Below, in pieces: positions 1 through 8,793 of a stretch of DNA of 64,000 bases. The notes below the pieces were generated by a model. It saw only the letters and a program-made list of their open reading frames with translations, did no database searches and had not been told where the DNA came from. The stretch's first letter is position 1. Each line of letters starts with the position of its first letter. A program made the translations under genes and the position numbers. The stretch spans positions 4,601,001-4,665,000 of the forward strand of contig NZ_CP042823.1 in the NCBI RefSeq assembly GCF_008000895.1. Reading direction: 5' to 3'. Origin of the DNA: Methylobacterium sp. WL1. Lineage in GTDB: Bacteria > Pseudomonadota > Alphaproteobacteria > Rhizobiales > Beijerinckiaceae.

Positions 1-66
1 CTCGACGAGGCCAAGGAAGGCGATACAGCCCACACGGCCATCGCCCAACGCATTATGGGGGTATAA
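1..66 (+). CDS. 3' end of an unidentified gene
   Basis: An open frame enters from the left edge and ends at a TAA at 64-66, coding for 21 residues that end in AQRIMGV. Only the C-terminal tail is visible and it is hydrophilic and helical in character. It converges on the CBS gene on the other strand. I do not recognise the family from so short a tail. Confidence 0.5.
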   Translation, partial: LDEAKEGDTAHTAIAQRIMGV

Positions 67-82
67 TCCGACGGACTGCGCG

Positions 83-490
83 TCACTCCGAGATGTAGCC
101 GAGGGCGCCGCCGGCCGAGCCGCTGCTATACCGGGTCGAGAGATCTCCCAGCGAAACGATACCAACGAGTCGTTCTTCCCGATCGAGCACCGGTAGCCGG
201 CGAACCCGTTCCTGGGCCATCTCGTTGGCGACCACGGCGCAATCGTCATCGACGAAACAGCACTTCACCTGTTCAGACATGACCGCACTTACCGGCGTGT
301 CTGGACCTTTGCCCAGCGCGACCGCACGCACCGCGATGTCTCGGTCGGTCAACATGCCGACCAGCTTGTTGCCCTCGACAACGGGCAAAGCACCAGCATC
401 AAGTTCGGCCATCAAATTTGCGGCCTCGCGGATCGTCTGTTCTGGCCGGACGACTCGCACCTGTGCCGTCATGGCCTCGCCAACCACCAT
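83..490 (-). CDS. CBS-domain pair protein
   Basis: A 135-aa cytosolic protein made almost entirely of two tandem CBS domains (about residues 8-60 and 68-125). Typical signatures are visible: ALPVVEGNKLVGMLTDRDI in the first and RRLPVLDREERLVGIVSLGDL in the second. Stand-alone CBS pairs of this size usually bind adenine nucleotides and act as energy or stress sensors for a partner; no partner is obvious here. Length fits the family. The gene is monocistronic, with the HTH pseudogene downstream of its promoter side. Function beyond ligand sensing is inference. Confidence 0.85.
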   Translation of the reverse strand: MVVGEAMTAQVRVVRPEQTIREAANLMAELDAGALPVVEGNKLVGMLTDRDIAVRAVALGKGPDTPVSAVMSEQVKCCFVDDDCAVVANEMAQERVRRLPVLDREERLVGIVSLGDLSTRYSSGSAGGALGYISE

Positions 491-631
491 CCTACCAACC
501 TTTCACCTTGAGCACAGAAGCGTCACCGCAACGTGCTGACGCCAGTTTCGACCCAATCTTACCTAGTCAGCCAAAATCTAGCCGTCCTTGGTACGGCGTC
601 TCCGTTCGTCATACCGTCCGGTCGCAGACCC

Positions 632-1452
632 TCACCGCATGGCTCGGCCCGCTCCACCACCCGCGCGAATTCTCAATCGGCCTGATCGGTCGAGGTCGCC
701 AGCCGCTTGTCGGCAGCCCTTTTCCCGTTCCGCTGGTTTCGTTTTCTCCAGATCTGGAACCTCAGTAGGCGTGCTAGTCACGCTTTTGACCCCTCCCCCT
801 TGGAAGGTGGGGCCGTGATGACCCTTCCCTTGGGTAGGGGTAGGCCAGGCGGTATTCCCCTTCCGGGTCAGCCTCAGCCAGGCGGTCCATTCGGGCGAGA
901 CGATGCGCAGCACGTTCGTGTCGTTGCGGAAGCCGGTGATCTGGCGCTCCTCGACGGTCAGCAGGCCAAGCCGGGCCGCCTCGCGGATCGCGTTCTTTAC
1001 GGTCGAGCGGCACACGCCTGCGACGGCGGCCATGTTCTCGATCGACAACCGGCAGTCCTTCCGGCGGGCGACCTCGGCAGCCACCAGGGCGAGGACCGAC
1101 TGCTCGGCCAGTGTGAACTTGGCGGCGAGACCGGGCGGCAGGCGGCCAGAGGCGGCCCAGCGGCGGCGGCGGTCCATCGAAGCATCCGGTGCCGTGGCCG
1201 CGAGCCAGCGCCGGGTCTCCTGGGGCTGCTCTGACGATCCTGAGGGGTATGCCGGTTGGTAAGGGCCTTAGTCAGCGGCCGACGAGCTGCAGGCGCGTCC
1301 ATGCGTACCTCGATCAGCTCAGACAGCGCCTCAGCCTCGGCTTCCGTGATCTTTCCGTCGCTGTAGGCGCGCCAGAGCGCAGCCGTGACGGCGGGCAACG
1401 CGGCGCGCGGGGCCGCCTCCACCTGCCGGCGGATCTCATCGGCATAATTCAT
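632..1452 (-). pseudogene. Frameshifted helix-turn-helix DNA-binding protein
   Basis: Two overlapping minus-strand frames make sense only as one protein. The first starts at ATG 1452 (MNYADEIRRQVEAAP, a helical N-terminal region) and the second carries an HTH region reading RLSIENMAAVAGVCRSTVKN followed by a wing-like segment TVEERQITGFRNDTNVLRI. They join near 1180-1200 with a one-base loss. From memory, related alphaproteobacterial proteins carry both parts in one chain; this was not checked. The C-terminal 60 residues after WTAWLRL are low complexity. It is either a real mutation or a sequencing error. Role: probable DNA-binding protein of plasmid or island type. Confidence 0.65.
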
Positions 1453-1709
1453 CGAACCCGGTCCCTCACGGGCCGCGGCTAGGGTCCAGGCAAAGCCTTC
1501 CCGTTGACGGAAACAGGTTCCGTCTTGACACCCGGGGGGTCTCATGGCTTGTGAGGGGAAGCGACTCGGCCCTCACAGGCCCTCGGAATTTTCAGCAGCC
1601 TCTTCCTTGCCGGGAAGGGGCTGTTGGCTTTTCAGGGTCTATCTCGCGGCGACGGTCTCCTGAATTGCCGGCTCTCGACTCGCCAAAGCGGACCCGGCCG
1701 GAACGTCCC

Positions 1710-2024
1710 ATGTCGACCGGCAGGCACAGTTTAAGTCAACGTCAGGGAATGATCAGCGCGTCTATGGCCGAACCTGCGACCGTCGCCGACCTGCGCAAGG
1801 CTGGCATCATCAACAGTCAGGAGGTCGTTGCAGCGATCGACGCCTACATGCGGAACTCAGCGTCTGGACCCTACCGGTTCGCTAGCGGCCATAGCCTCGA
1901 CATCGCGGCTATCGTAGACGCGTCACCTGCCTTCCAGATGGTAGAGCGAACCGAGACGCTTGAGAACGCGTTCCGGGTGGTATTAGCCGCCGCCGTCATG
2001 GCAGCGCGGCCGACCGCACCGTAA
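1710..2024 (+). CDS. Hypothetical protein
   Basis: A 104-aa frame starting at ATG 1710; ATG 1746 or 1764 ([14 protein letters not shown]) are alternative starts and the residues before them look less protein-like. The body is helical, with a short hydrophobic stretch near the C-terminus ([13 protein letters not shown]). I do not recognise the family. It is followed 38 bases later by the IHF-like gene on the same strand, so they could be cotranscribed. Confidence 0.45.
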   Translation: MSTGRHSLSQRQGMISASMAEPATVADLRKAGIINSQEVVAAIDAYMRNSASGPYRFASGHSLDIAAIVDASPAFQMVERTETLENAFRVVLAAAVMAARPTAP

Positions 2025-2062
2025 GCCATTTCGGTCGAGTGAATGAGACAGCGTCGAGGGTT

Positions 2063-2389
2063 ATGATCCGATCCGAGCTCGTCACCCGCATCGCGGAACA
2101 GAACCCGCACCTCTACGCGAAGGACATCGAGGCCGTGGTCGACGCCATCCTCGACCGCATCGCGACGGCGTTGGCCGATGGCGACCGCGTCGAGCTGCGG
2201 GATTTCGGTGCCTTCTCGCTTCGCCGCCACGAGCTCCGAACCGGCCGCAATCCGCGCACCGGTGCATCTGTCGTCGTACCGGAGAGGACGAGCGTCCACT
2301 TCAAGCCAGGCAAGGCCATGCGTGAAAGGCTGAAACTCAAGCCGGCAAATCGGGAGCACATGACGGATGGCATGGTTCGGGCGTCTTGA
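2063..2389 (+). CDS. ihfB: Integration host factor beta / HU-family DNA-binding protein
   Basis: A 108-aa HU/IHF-fold protein starting [18 protein letters not shown]; this start fits the family better than an ATG 24 bases upstream, which would add MNETASRV. Visible landmarks are the N-terminal dimer helices, the GRNPRTG arm region where the conserved proline intercalates into DNA, and the [12 protein letters not shown]-terminal helix. The [12 protein letters not shown] segment is typical of IHF-beta. It bends DNA and helps recombination, replication initiation and transcription. Its place beside accessory genes suggests an extra copy rather than the housekeeping gene (inference). Confidence 0.85.
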   Translation: MIRSELVTRIAEQNPHLYAKDIEAVVDAILDRIATALADGDRVELRDFGAFSLRRHELRTGRNPRTGASVVVPERTSVHFKPGKAMRERLKLKPANREHMTDGMVRAS

Positions 2390-2504
2390 GTGCCTCAATC
2401 ACCCTCCATCCTCAGCAAAACGCTACGTTCGTTGCAACACGGTTTGACGCCTCGTCGTTGTGGCGGCGATCTTGAGCGTTCGTGCGTGAGGCTGAAGTCC
2501 GACT

Positions 2505-3665
2505 ATGTCCCCTACCCCCTCGAATTCGGATCCGTCCGGTAAACCTGACGGACAAGCCTCAGCGGTCTGGACGCTGGCACTCGCCACCGCCCTCATCGGC
2601 CTTGTGGCGCTTCCGCGCCGCTCTACGACACGTGCGACATCAGGTAACCAAGGAGAGAACAACGCCCGTCAAGCGTCGCCCTCCCATGTTGGCCGCGATG
2701 CTGAAGAGGTGGCACACACGCAGGCCGATCGCGGCCGCCAGGCATCAAGACCAACTGAGATCCCGGCCAAGGGTTGGAAGGACATCGCGCTACGCACCTA
2801 CCGGGACGTCGGCGAGAACCGGATCATGCTGGTGTCGGCCGGCGTCACTTTCTTCGCGCTGTTGGCGATCTTCCCCGCGGTTGCCGCCCTGGTATCCGTC
2901 TACGGCCTCGTGGCCGACGCTTCGAGCATTAACGACCAGCTTGCCAGCCTGCAGGGCATCCTACCCCAAGGCGCTCTCGACATTGTGGGTGAACAAATCA
3001 AATCGTTGGATGAGAAGGGCAACGCCACGCTGGGATTCAGTCTGATCGTCGGCATCGTTCTGTCGGTGTGGAGTGCCAACGGCGGCATGAAGCACATCTT
3101 CGACGCACTGAACCTCGTCTACAACGAGCGCGAGAAGCGCAATTTCTTCGTACTCAATCTCGTCTCGCTGGCCTTCACGGCGGGCGCCCTGACGTTCCTA
3201 GTCCTGGCACTCGGTGCAGTCGTGGTGTTGCCGGTGGTGTTCGAGTTCATTGGCGTCGGCAAGGACGCATGGTGGCTCGCTCTCCTGCGATGGCCGGTAC
3301 TCCTGTTGGCTGTGCTCGGCGGTTTGGCGGTACTCTACCGCTACGGTCCGAGCCGGGACGCGCCGCGCTGGCGTTGGGTCACCGGGGGCAGCACCGTTGC
3401 GGCGATACTCTGGCTCGGCGGCTCGTTGTTGTTCTCCTGGTATGTGTCGAATTTCGGCAGCTACAACAAAACCTACGGCTCACTCGGGGCGGCGATCGGG
3501 TTCATGACTTGGATCTGGATTTCGACGACGATCGTGCTGTTGGGCGCCCAGGTGAACGCCGAGACGGAACATCAGACGGCTGAGGACACGACTGTTGGCG
3601 AACCGCAGCCCCTAGGGACGCGGGGAGCGAAGATGGCCGATAGCGTCGGGGCTGCTGCGGAGTAG
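2505..3665 (+). CDS. YihY/virulence factor BrkB family membrane protein
   Basis: A 386-aa inner-membrane protein. After a low-complexity N-terminal 90 residues containing one hydrophobic segment, the YihY core begins at AYRDVGENRIMLVSAGVTFFALLAIFP-like sequence (residues about 100-130). The family's hydrophobic segments follow, with FGSYNKTYGSLGAAIGFMTWIW and a final LLGAQVNAE motif. About six transmembrane segments are evident in the core. BrkB-family proteins are of unsettled biochemical role; YihY is not RNase BN despite old labels. The acidic C-terminal tail is variable. Confidence 0.9.
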   Translation: MSPTPSNSDPSGKPDGQASAVWTLALATALIGLVALPRRSTTRATSGNQGENNARQASPSHVGRDAEEVAHTQADRGRQASRPTEIPAKGWKDIALRTYRDVGENRIMLVSAGVTFFALLAIFPAVAALVSVYGLVADASSINDQLASLQGILPQGALDIVGEQIKSLDEKGNATLGFSLIVGIVLSVWSANGGMKHIFDALNLVYNEREKRNFFVLNLVSLAFTAGALTFLVLALGAVVVLPVVFEFIGVGKDAWWLALLRWPVLLLAVLGGLAVLYRYGPSRDAPRWRWVTGGSTVAAILWLGGSLLFSWYVSNFGSYNKTYGSLGAAIGFMTWIWISTTIVLLGAQVNAETEHQTAEDTTVGEPQPLGTRGAKMADSVGAAAE

Positions 3666-3676
3666 CGAAGCTTCGC

Positions 3677-3886
3677 TCAGAGTTCAGGATCGAGCCTACG
3701 TTCCTGTTCCAGGTGCTGTGCAGGGCGTTCGGCATACAGCGGGCGCCCCTCCGCTTGGTTCGCATGAATACGCTCCCGCAGCAGCACAGCCCGGCGCGCG
3801 ATCGCTTCCGCGTCACAAGTTCGGCACGGCCCACCGCGACCGGCAGCATGGCAGTTGTTGGGGTTCTGACAGGACCGGCGAGGCAT
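3677..3886 (-). CDS. Small cysteine-rich protein
   Basis: A 69-aa protein starting MPRRSCQNPNNCHAAG; an alternative ATG lies 12 bases upstream. Four cysteines in a C-x5-C...C-x2-C layout (SCQNPNNC ... PCRTC) suggest a small metal-binding knuckle, followed by a basic helix (EAIARRAVLLRERIHA). Such mini-proteins are common in accessory DNA of Methylobacterium-like genomes, to my recollection. Function unknown; nucleic-acid binding is only a guess. Confidence 0.5.
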   Translation of the reverse strand: MPRRSCQNPNNCHAAGRGGPCRTCDAEAIARRAVLLRERIHANQAEGRPLYAERPAQHLEQERRLDPEL

Positions 3887-3898
3887 GGCAGCGACCAT

Positions 3899-4285
3899 AG
3901 GAACCTCTATCGATCACCGCCATGGTCAAACCATTGCCATTTGACGGCCTAGCATATCGAACTTGAGGACCTATCAGCCCGGCATCGCCAAACGCGCACT
4001 TCAGCAGCTATGTCGAGAACACCTTGGTTTCGGTCCTGACGTTCGGCGGCGCGGTCGTGCTCGATACTCTGTTCGGCCGAGGCTCCAGCGTCAAGCGGGG
4101 CGCCTGAGCCGAGCTCCTGCGAACTTAATTTAACATCGTCGTTAGCTTCATCCGCATCAAATTATCTTCTTTGCAGAAACCCTACGGTTTCATGGCTAAG
4201 ATTTAATGCAGCGTCTGTTCCTCTGCCAAGTTGTATGGACAGCCGCCGCGAGCATCTTCGCGACTGAATACAGAGGAAACCGGCC
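3899..4285. other. Intergenic stretch with a gene remnant
   Basis: No intact gene. On the plus strand a start-less frame (about 3970-4107) encodes a short tail with a hydrophobic segment (VLTFGGAVVLDTLFGRG) and ends with TGA at 4105-4107. It looks like the 3' remnant of a small membrane protein gene. The remainder up to 4285 is comparatively AT-rich and should hold the promoter of the secreted repeat protein downstream; no clear -35/-10 pair was assigned. Confidence 0.35.
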
Positions 4286-4600
4286 ATGAAGATAATGAAT
4301 ACAATTTTCGCTGCCGCGGCGCTCGCCACTCTGCCGCTGGCCTCCGCCAATGCGATGCCGATTGCGGCTGATCCGGGCATCACTGCTCCCATTACCCTCG
4401 TGGCAGGTGGTTGCGGCCCAGGCTCTTGGCGTGGCCCGTGGGGGCACTGCCGGAATACGCCGTACTCTGGCCCCCTCCCGGGTGGCTGGTACCAAGTTCG
4501 CGCAGGGAATGGGTGCCCTCGGAGCTATTGGCGCGGGCCATGGGGGCATTGCCGCAACACGCCATTCCACGGTCGTCTACCCGACGGTAGCTTCCAGTAG
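4286..4600 (+). CDS. Secreted GCG_CRPN-type repeat protein
   Basis: A 104-aa secreted protein with a clear signal peptide (MKIMNTIFAAAALATLPLASANA, cleavage near residue 23). The mature part carries two copies of a Trp/Gly/Cys-rich repeat, WRGPWGHCRNTP at about residues 47-58 and 81-92, introduced by a GGCGPGS segment. This matches the alphaproteobacterial family named for a GCG...CRPN-like prefix to Gly-rich repeats. A good ribosome-binding site, AGAGGAAA, lies 7 bases before the ATG. The protein is probably periplasmic or surface located; function unknown. Confidence 0.8.
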   Translation: MKIMNTIFAAAALATLPLASANAMPIAADPGITAPITLVAGGCGPGSWRGPWGHCRNTPYSGPLPGGWYQVRAGNGCPRSYWRGPWGHCRNTPFHGRLPDGSFQ

Positions 4601-4884
4601 GTGCGGCCCTGCTACAATCTCAAAGGTTGCTCGAGGATCTGCCCCACACATTGCGACCATGCCGCCGGTCGGCTTGCAAATCGCACTCCGGCAGCATGGT
4701 CCCGAATGCTAAGATCCCCGCGCAGGATCCTGATCGCCGGGCTCTAGCTAGCACGTAGAGCAAGTCAGACCCTTCGGAAGCGCCTCGGCGTGCCGAGGCC
4801 GAAAACGGGACCGCGTTCGCGATTTTCGACGGTTTTCGCTTCCTTCTGACCGGGTCGGTCATCGGCCCGTCGGAGGATCGGGCC

Positions 4885-5876
4885 ATGCCGTTCAGCAAGA
4901 CCAAGGAAGGGGTCATCACGTACCAGCAAGGGCAGAAGTGGAGCGCAGTCGGCCCTTGGCTGGTGAATGTCATCTCGGGTGCCGGCATCGGCCTGCCCGG
5001 CGCACGTATGGGCGCCCTACTGGCCGACGCGTTCAACTCGAAGACCGCCGCCTGCTGACGCACGAATGGCCGGATGGCCGAGACGCTTGGGACCAGCCCA
5101 TCCAGCGTGATCGAGGGTCTGCGGCAGCTGGAGCGGAACGGGCACATCGTCCTCATCATGGAGCCGCGCAACGGCAAACTGATGCGGCACATCTATCCGA
5201 AGGCGAACGCCGGGAGGGCCAAGCGCGAGGTACGCGATCCGCACGGCGGCGTCCCAAAGGGCACGCAGCTGAAGCCGTGCGCGGTTGGCGAAGACGTCGG
5301 TGAGAGGATGCTGGCGGGCCATGAGACCAAATCAACCGCTGTCTCGAAACCCGTGCTGCAGATTGAGGACGAAAGAGTACCGCTCAGGCTACGCCGAGGC
5401 GCGCTCCCGACCCCGAACTCGCAGATCGTCCAGCTCCCCTCCGGGGGCTTCCCGGTCCTGAGAGCGAGTTGGAGGCGCAACAGCGTCGCTTGGGACCGAA
5501 CAGCGATACTTCGACCCCCAGGGGGACCGAACCAGCTCTCGATCAGGGGACCGAACTGCGCCTGGTCCGGGGGACCGAACCGGCAAGGGGGAGGGGGACC
5601 GAACGGTACCCGGGTGAGGGGACCGTTCGCCAGCCCCCCATAATCCTGGAAAAATCCACACATCGATCCTCCACCCCTATCCAGGCCCCGCAGGCGAGGA
5701 AGGTCGAGCGGCTCCCAGGTGCAACCAGGATCGAACCCGTGGAGGTGGACGGATGCACCGTGTCTGGCTGCCTGCACCGGGCCTCCTACATCTGTCAGGG
5801 CACGGGACTAAAGTTCTGCGTTCGGCACCGCGCCACGTCCAACCGGGCCGTGCCGATCCAGTGCACGACGCCCTGA
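4885..5876 (+). pseudogene. Broken winged-helix (replication-type) protein gene
   Basis: The plus frame from ATG 4885 runs 57 codons (MPFSKTKEGVITYQQGQKW ... ADAFNSKTAAC), meets TGA at 5056-5058, and continues in the same frame as RTNGRMAETLGTSPSSVIEG and LRQLERNGHIVL. Together these form one continuous winged-helix domain, so the TGA probably replaced TGG (Trp). A second lesion, a frameshift near 5400-5450, moves the sense to the frame reading PESELEAQQRRLG and then the GTE-repeat segment, ending with a Cys-containing tail (CLHRASYIC...FC) at 5876. Plasmid and phage replication or regulatory proteins have this HTH. It appears non-functional as read. Confidence 0.65.
5492..5628 (+). repeat. 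Iteron-like direct repeats, core GGGACCGAAC, 24-bp period
   Basis: The 10-mer GGGACCGAAC occurs at 5492, 5523, 5547, 5571 and 5595, with a degenerate copy (GGGACCGTTC) at 5619. The last five starts are exactly 24 bp apart while the 14-bp spacers differ freely. Conserved core with variable spacer is what iterons look like. The array lies inside the 3' half of the broken winged-helix gene, where it also forces an 8-residue repeat beginning GTE. Initiator binding is inferred. Confidence 0.6.
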
Positions 5877-6133
5877 TCCATCCAGCTGAGGTGAAGCGCT
5901 TGGCCCACCGGGATCGGACAGGTATCAGCCCTGCATGACCAAGCGCGCACAACAGCTCCCGCAGGACTGGGCCTGCTCGCGACTTTAGCGAGCAGCAGGA
6001 GGCTGAGATCGCCGACAAGGCTGGTTGACCGCCGCGGGTGATCCGAAGCCTGGCGCGAACGGCTAAGGCGGAGCCGAAGCCAGCCCGGAAGTAGCATGCC
6101 ATCGCACCCACCTACGCGACGGCCGTCCGCTCG

Positions 6134-6373
6134 CTACGTCAAAGAGCTATTCGCATCGGGGGGCACACGTGGCGACTCGTTCACCTGATGAGGATGGGCA
6201 GCACGACCATTCCCGCCGGTCTCAATCCAAGACGTTCGAAGAGCGGCTAAGATCACGCTCAATTCCTCCCGAGTGCCCTTCATCGTGAAACTGCGGGAGT
6301 CCGGTGCCAAGGCCATGAGACGTTCAATTTCGTCAGCCATTGCCCTTGCTGCGCCGGACTGATCAGTCGTCAT
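6134..6373 (-). CDS. Small hypothetical protein
   Basis: A 79-aa soluble protein whose first 50 residues look well structured (MADEIERLMALAPDSRSFTM, then ELSVILAALRTSW), while the tail is unstructured. Its ATG at 6373 overlaps the stop region of the gene upstream by 11 bases, which suggests translational coupling and one short operon with that gene and the IS-split gene before it. No family recognised. Confidence 0.5.
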   Translation of the reverse strand: MTTDQSGAARAMADEIERLMALAPDSRSFTMKGTREELSVILAALRTSWIETGGNGRAAHPHQVNESPRVPPDANSSLT

Positions 6374-6671
6374 TCTTGACCTCCTGGCAACTGCCTAGCC
6401 GTACCCGCACCTGCGCGACATGCGGCGGCTCGGGGCAGCCCAGCAAGACGCTGATCGCTTGATGGGCGGCCAGCCAGCACCCGACGATCAGCACCAGATC
6501 GGCCCCACCGGCATCGAGACCGTGGCGGTCCACTCTCTGATGAGCGGCGTGCAGGCGTCGGTTCAGCCACCGCACCCATGCCAGTAAAACTAGGAAACGT
6601 GCCATCTTCGACCAAGGCAGGCGCTCAACGGCAGCAGCGGTCGGCGATGGGTTTGGGATGATCATCGGCAT
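6363..6671 (-). CDS. Small membrane-associated hypothetical protein
   Basis: A 102-aa protein. I set the start at ATG 6671 because the upstream (IS66-split) frame ends with TGA overlapping this ATG (TGATG), a classic coupled junction. It has a hydrophobic segment ARFLVLLAWVRWLN near residue 25 and a second, GADLVLIVGCWLAAHQAISVLL, near residue 60. Two membrane passes or a hairpin are plausible. Function unknown; it shares an operon-like arrangement with its neighbours. Confidence 0.5.
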   Translation of the reverse strand: MPMIIPNPSPTAAAVERLPWSKMARFLVLLAWVRWLNRRLHAAHQRVDRHGLDAGGADLVLIVGCWLAAHQAISVLLGCPEPPHVAQVRVRLGSCQEVKNDD

Positions 6672-6837
6672 CAGCGCACCCGTGCGAGGTCTAGTAGGGC
6701 TACACCGGCTGCCGCGATAATGTTTCCGCGCCCACGCCACGGCAGAACACTCGCCTTCACCGGCATCTCGACCACTACCTGCGGCGGCACTGTCGTACGC
6801 CTACGGTGAAGGCCGCAGTTGTGCTTCCGACGGGGCA

Positions 6838-8400
6838 TCAGGCTGCGATCTGCCGGGGCTGAGGCTGGGTCCAGTTCCAGGGCAGAAGGTCGTCAAGACG
6901 CCGGACGGGATGGTCGGGCAGACGCCTGAGCACATCGGCGAGCCAGGCCTGCGGATCGATGCGATTGAGCTTGGCGGTCTCGATCAGGGTGTAAAGGGCA
7001 GCCGTGCGATGGCCACCCGCATCCGAGCCGGCGAAGGTCCAGTTGCGGCGGCCCACCGCGATGGGACGGATTGAGCGTTCTGCGGCGTTGTTCGAGAGGC
7101 AGATGCGCCCGTCGTCGAGGAACCGGGTGAAGGCGATCCAGCGCTTGAGCAGGTAATCGATCGCTACTGCCGTGGGCGCTTTGGCCGAGAGCCTGGCGCG
7201 GTTCTCCCGCAGCCACGTCTCCAGGTCGGCGACGAGAGCAGCCGAGCGGGCGCGGCGGTGCGCGCAGCGTTCATCGGGGGCAAAACCATTGGCGGCGCGC
7301 TCGATGGCGAAGATCGCATCGATCCGCGTTACCGCCTCGATGGCGATCGGAGCTTGTCTCAGATCGGCCAGCTCGAAGAACTTGCGTCGGGCATGGGCCC
7401 AGCAGGCCGCCTCGCGGATCGGACCCGGCTTGCGGCCGGGTTCGTACAGCCGGCCGAACCCCGAGAAGGCATCCGCCTGCACGATGCCGTGGAAGTCCCC
7501 GAGCCAGGTCTCGGCATGGGCGCCGGAGCGGTCGGGAGAGTAGAAGTAGGCCGCCGCCGGCGGCTCGGGTCCACCGAAGGGGCGGTCGTCGCGCACCACC
7601 GTCCAGAGCCGGCCCGTGCGGGTCTTACCCTTGGCCAGGACCGGCACCGGCGTATCGTCGAGATGGAGGCGCTCGGCTCCCCGGACATGGGCCTCGATCC
7701 GGGCGACCAGGGGCGACAGGGCGGTGGTGACGGCCCCGACCCAGCCGGCCAACGTCGAGACGTCGATCGGCACGCCTTCATGGGCGAAGCGCTGGCTCTG
7801 ACGATGCAGCGGCAGATGCAGGCCGAACTTGGCCATCATCACCTCGGCCAGGAGGTTCGGCCCGGCCCGACCCCGCGGGATCGGATGGAACGGAGCCGGG
7901 GTCTGCGTGATGGTCTCGCAGTCGGCGCAGGAGAAGCGCTCGCGCACGTGCTGGATCACGACCCAGCGCGCCGGGATCCGCTCCAGGGTCTCGGTGAAGT
8001 CCTCGCCGAGGTGGCGTAGGCGTGCCCCGCCGCAGCAGGCGCAGGTCGTCGGGCCGGGATGGACGATGCGCTCGCGCGGCAGATGCTCGGGCAGGGGCCT
8101 ACGAGCGGGCTTGCGCCGGGAGGAAGTGGTGGCGGCATGCGCCTCGGGCTCGGCGGCCGCCTGCGCGTCCGTCTCGGCCAGCGTCTCCTCCAGATCCTCC
8201 AGGGCGAGTTCGAGCTGGTCGATCCGGGCGCTGCGTTCCGAGGAGGCCCCGAAGCGCTCCCGTCGCAACCGGGCGACCTCCAACTTCAGCCGTTCGACCG
8301 CGATCTCGGACACGAGCCGCGCTGCCCGCTCGGCCAGGATCATGGCGTGGGCGGCGGCGAGATCGGTGGGAAGCGGCGGGGGCTCGGACGCGTTCGGCAC
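6838..8400 (-). CDS. tnpC: IS66 transposase TnpC
   Basis: A 520-aa transposase. It has an N-terminal coiled coil (about 10-80; VERLKLEVARLRRERFG, then DQLELALEDLEETL) and a zinc-finger-like CACCG...C..C region (about 120-165, TCACCGG and FSCADCET). The catalytic domain shows LHLDDTPVPVLAKG, QADAFSGFGRLYE and the C-terminal LSNNAAERSIRPIAVGRRNW block. Full family length, so probably active. It catalyses cut and join of the IS ends with the help of TnpA and TnpB. Confidence 0.97.
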   Translation of the reverse strand: MPNASEPPPLPTDLAAAHAMILAERAARLVSEIAVERLKLEVARLRRERFGASSERSARIDQLELALEDLEETLAETDAQAAAEPEAHAATTSSRRKPARRPLPEHLPRERIVHPGPTTCACCGGARLRHLGEDFTETLERIPARWVVIQHVRERFSCADCETITQTPAPFHPIPRGRAGPNLLAEVMMAKFGLHLPLHRQSQRFAHEGVPIDVSTLAGWVGAVTTALSPLVARIEAHVRGAERLHLDDTPVPVLAKGKTRTGRLWTVVRDDRPFGGPEPPAAAYFYSPDRSGAHAETWLGDFHGIVQADAFSGFGRLYEPGRKPGPIREAACWAHARRKFFELADLRQAPIAIEAVTRIDAIFAIERAANGFAPDERCAHRRARSAALVADLETWLRENRARLSAKAPTAVAIDYLLKRWIAFTRFLDDGRICLSNNAAERSIRPIAVGRRNWTFAGSDAGGHRTAALYTLIETAKLNRIDPQAWLADVLRRLPDHPVRRLDDLLPWNWTQPQPRQIAA

Positions 8401-8445
8401 GCCCGAGAGAAGAGCATATTGCTCAGCTTTTGTAACGCGTTATCC

Positions 8446-8793
8446 TCATCCGACCGCACTCGGACGCCAGCTCTCCTGCGGCATCCGCCAGTCGATGCCC
8501 GAGAGCAGGTAGCCGAGCTGCGCCGTCGAGATCGTCACGGCTCCGTCCGCCACCGACGGCCACAGGAAACGGCCCCGGTCGAGCCGCTTGGTGTAGAGGC
8601 ACGCGCCCTGGCCATCGTGCCAGATCACCTTGATCAGGTCGCCGCGCCGGCCGCGGAACACGAACAGGTGCCCGGAGTGGGGATCGCGCCTCAGCGTCTC
8701 CTGGACGATCATCCCCAAGCTGGAAAAGCCCTTGCGCATGTCGGTGTGGCCGGTCGCCAACCAGACCCGCACGTTGGCCGGCAGCGGGATCAT
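8446..8793 (-). CDS. tnpB: IS66 accessory protein TnpB
   Basis: A 115-aa IS66 Orf2-family protein with the hallmark sequence [17 protein letters not shown] near residue 10, [19 protein letters not shown] near 45 and GIDWRMP near the end. It is needed for IS66 transposition, though its biochemistry is not well defined. Its start overlaps the end of tnpA by 4 bases, so the two are translationally coupled. Confidence 0.96.
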   Translation of the reverse strand: MIPLPANVRVWLATGHTDMRKGFSSLGMIVQETLRRDPHSGHLFVFRGRRGDLIKVIWHDGQGACLYTKRLDRGRFLWPSVADGAVTISTAQLGYLLSGIDWRMPQESWRPSAVG

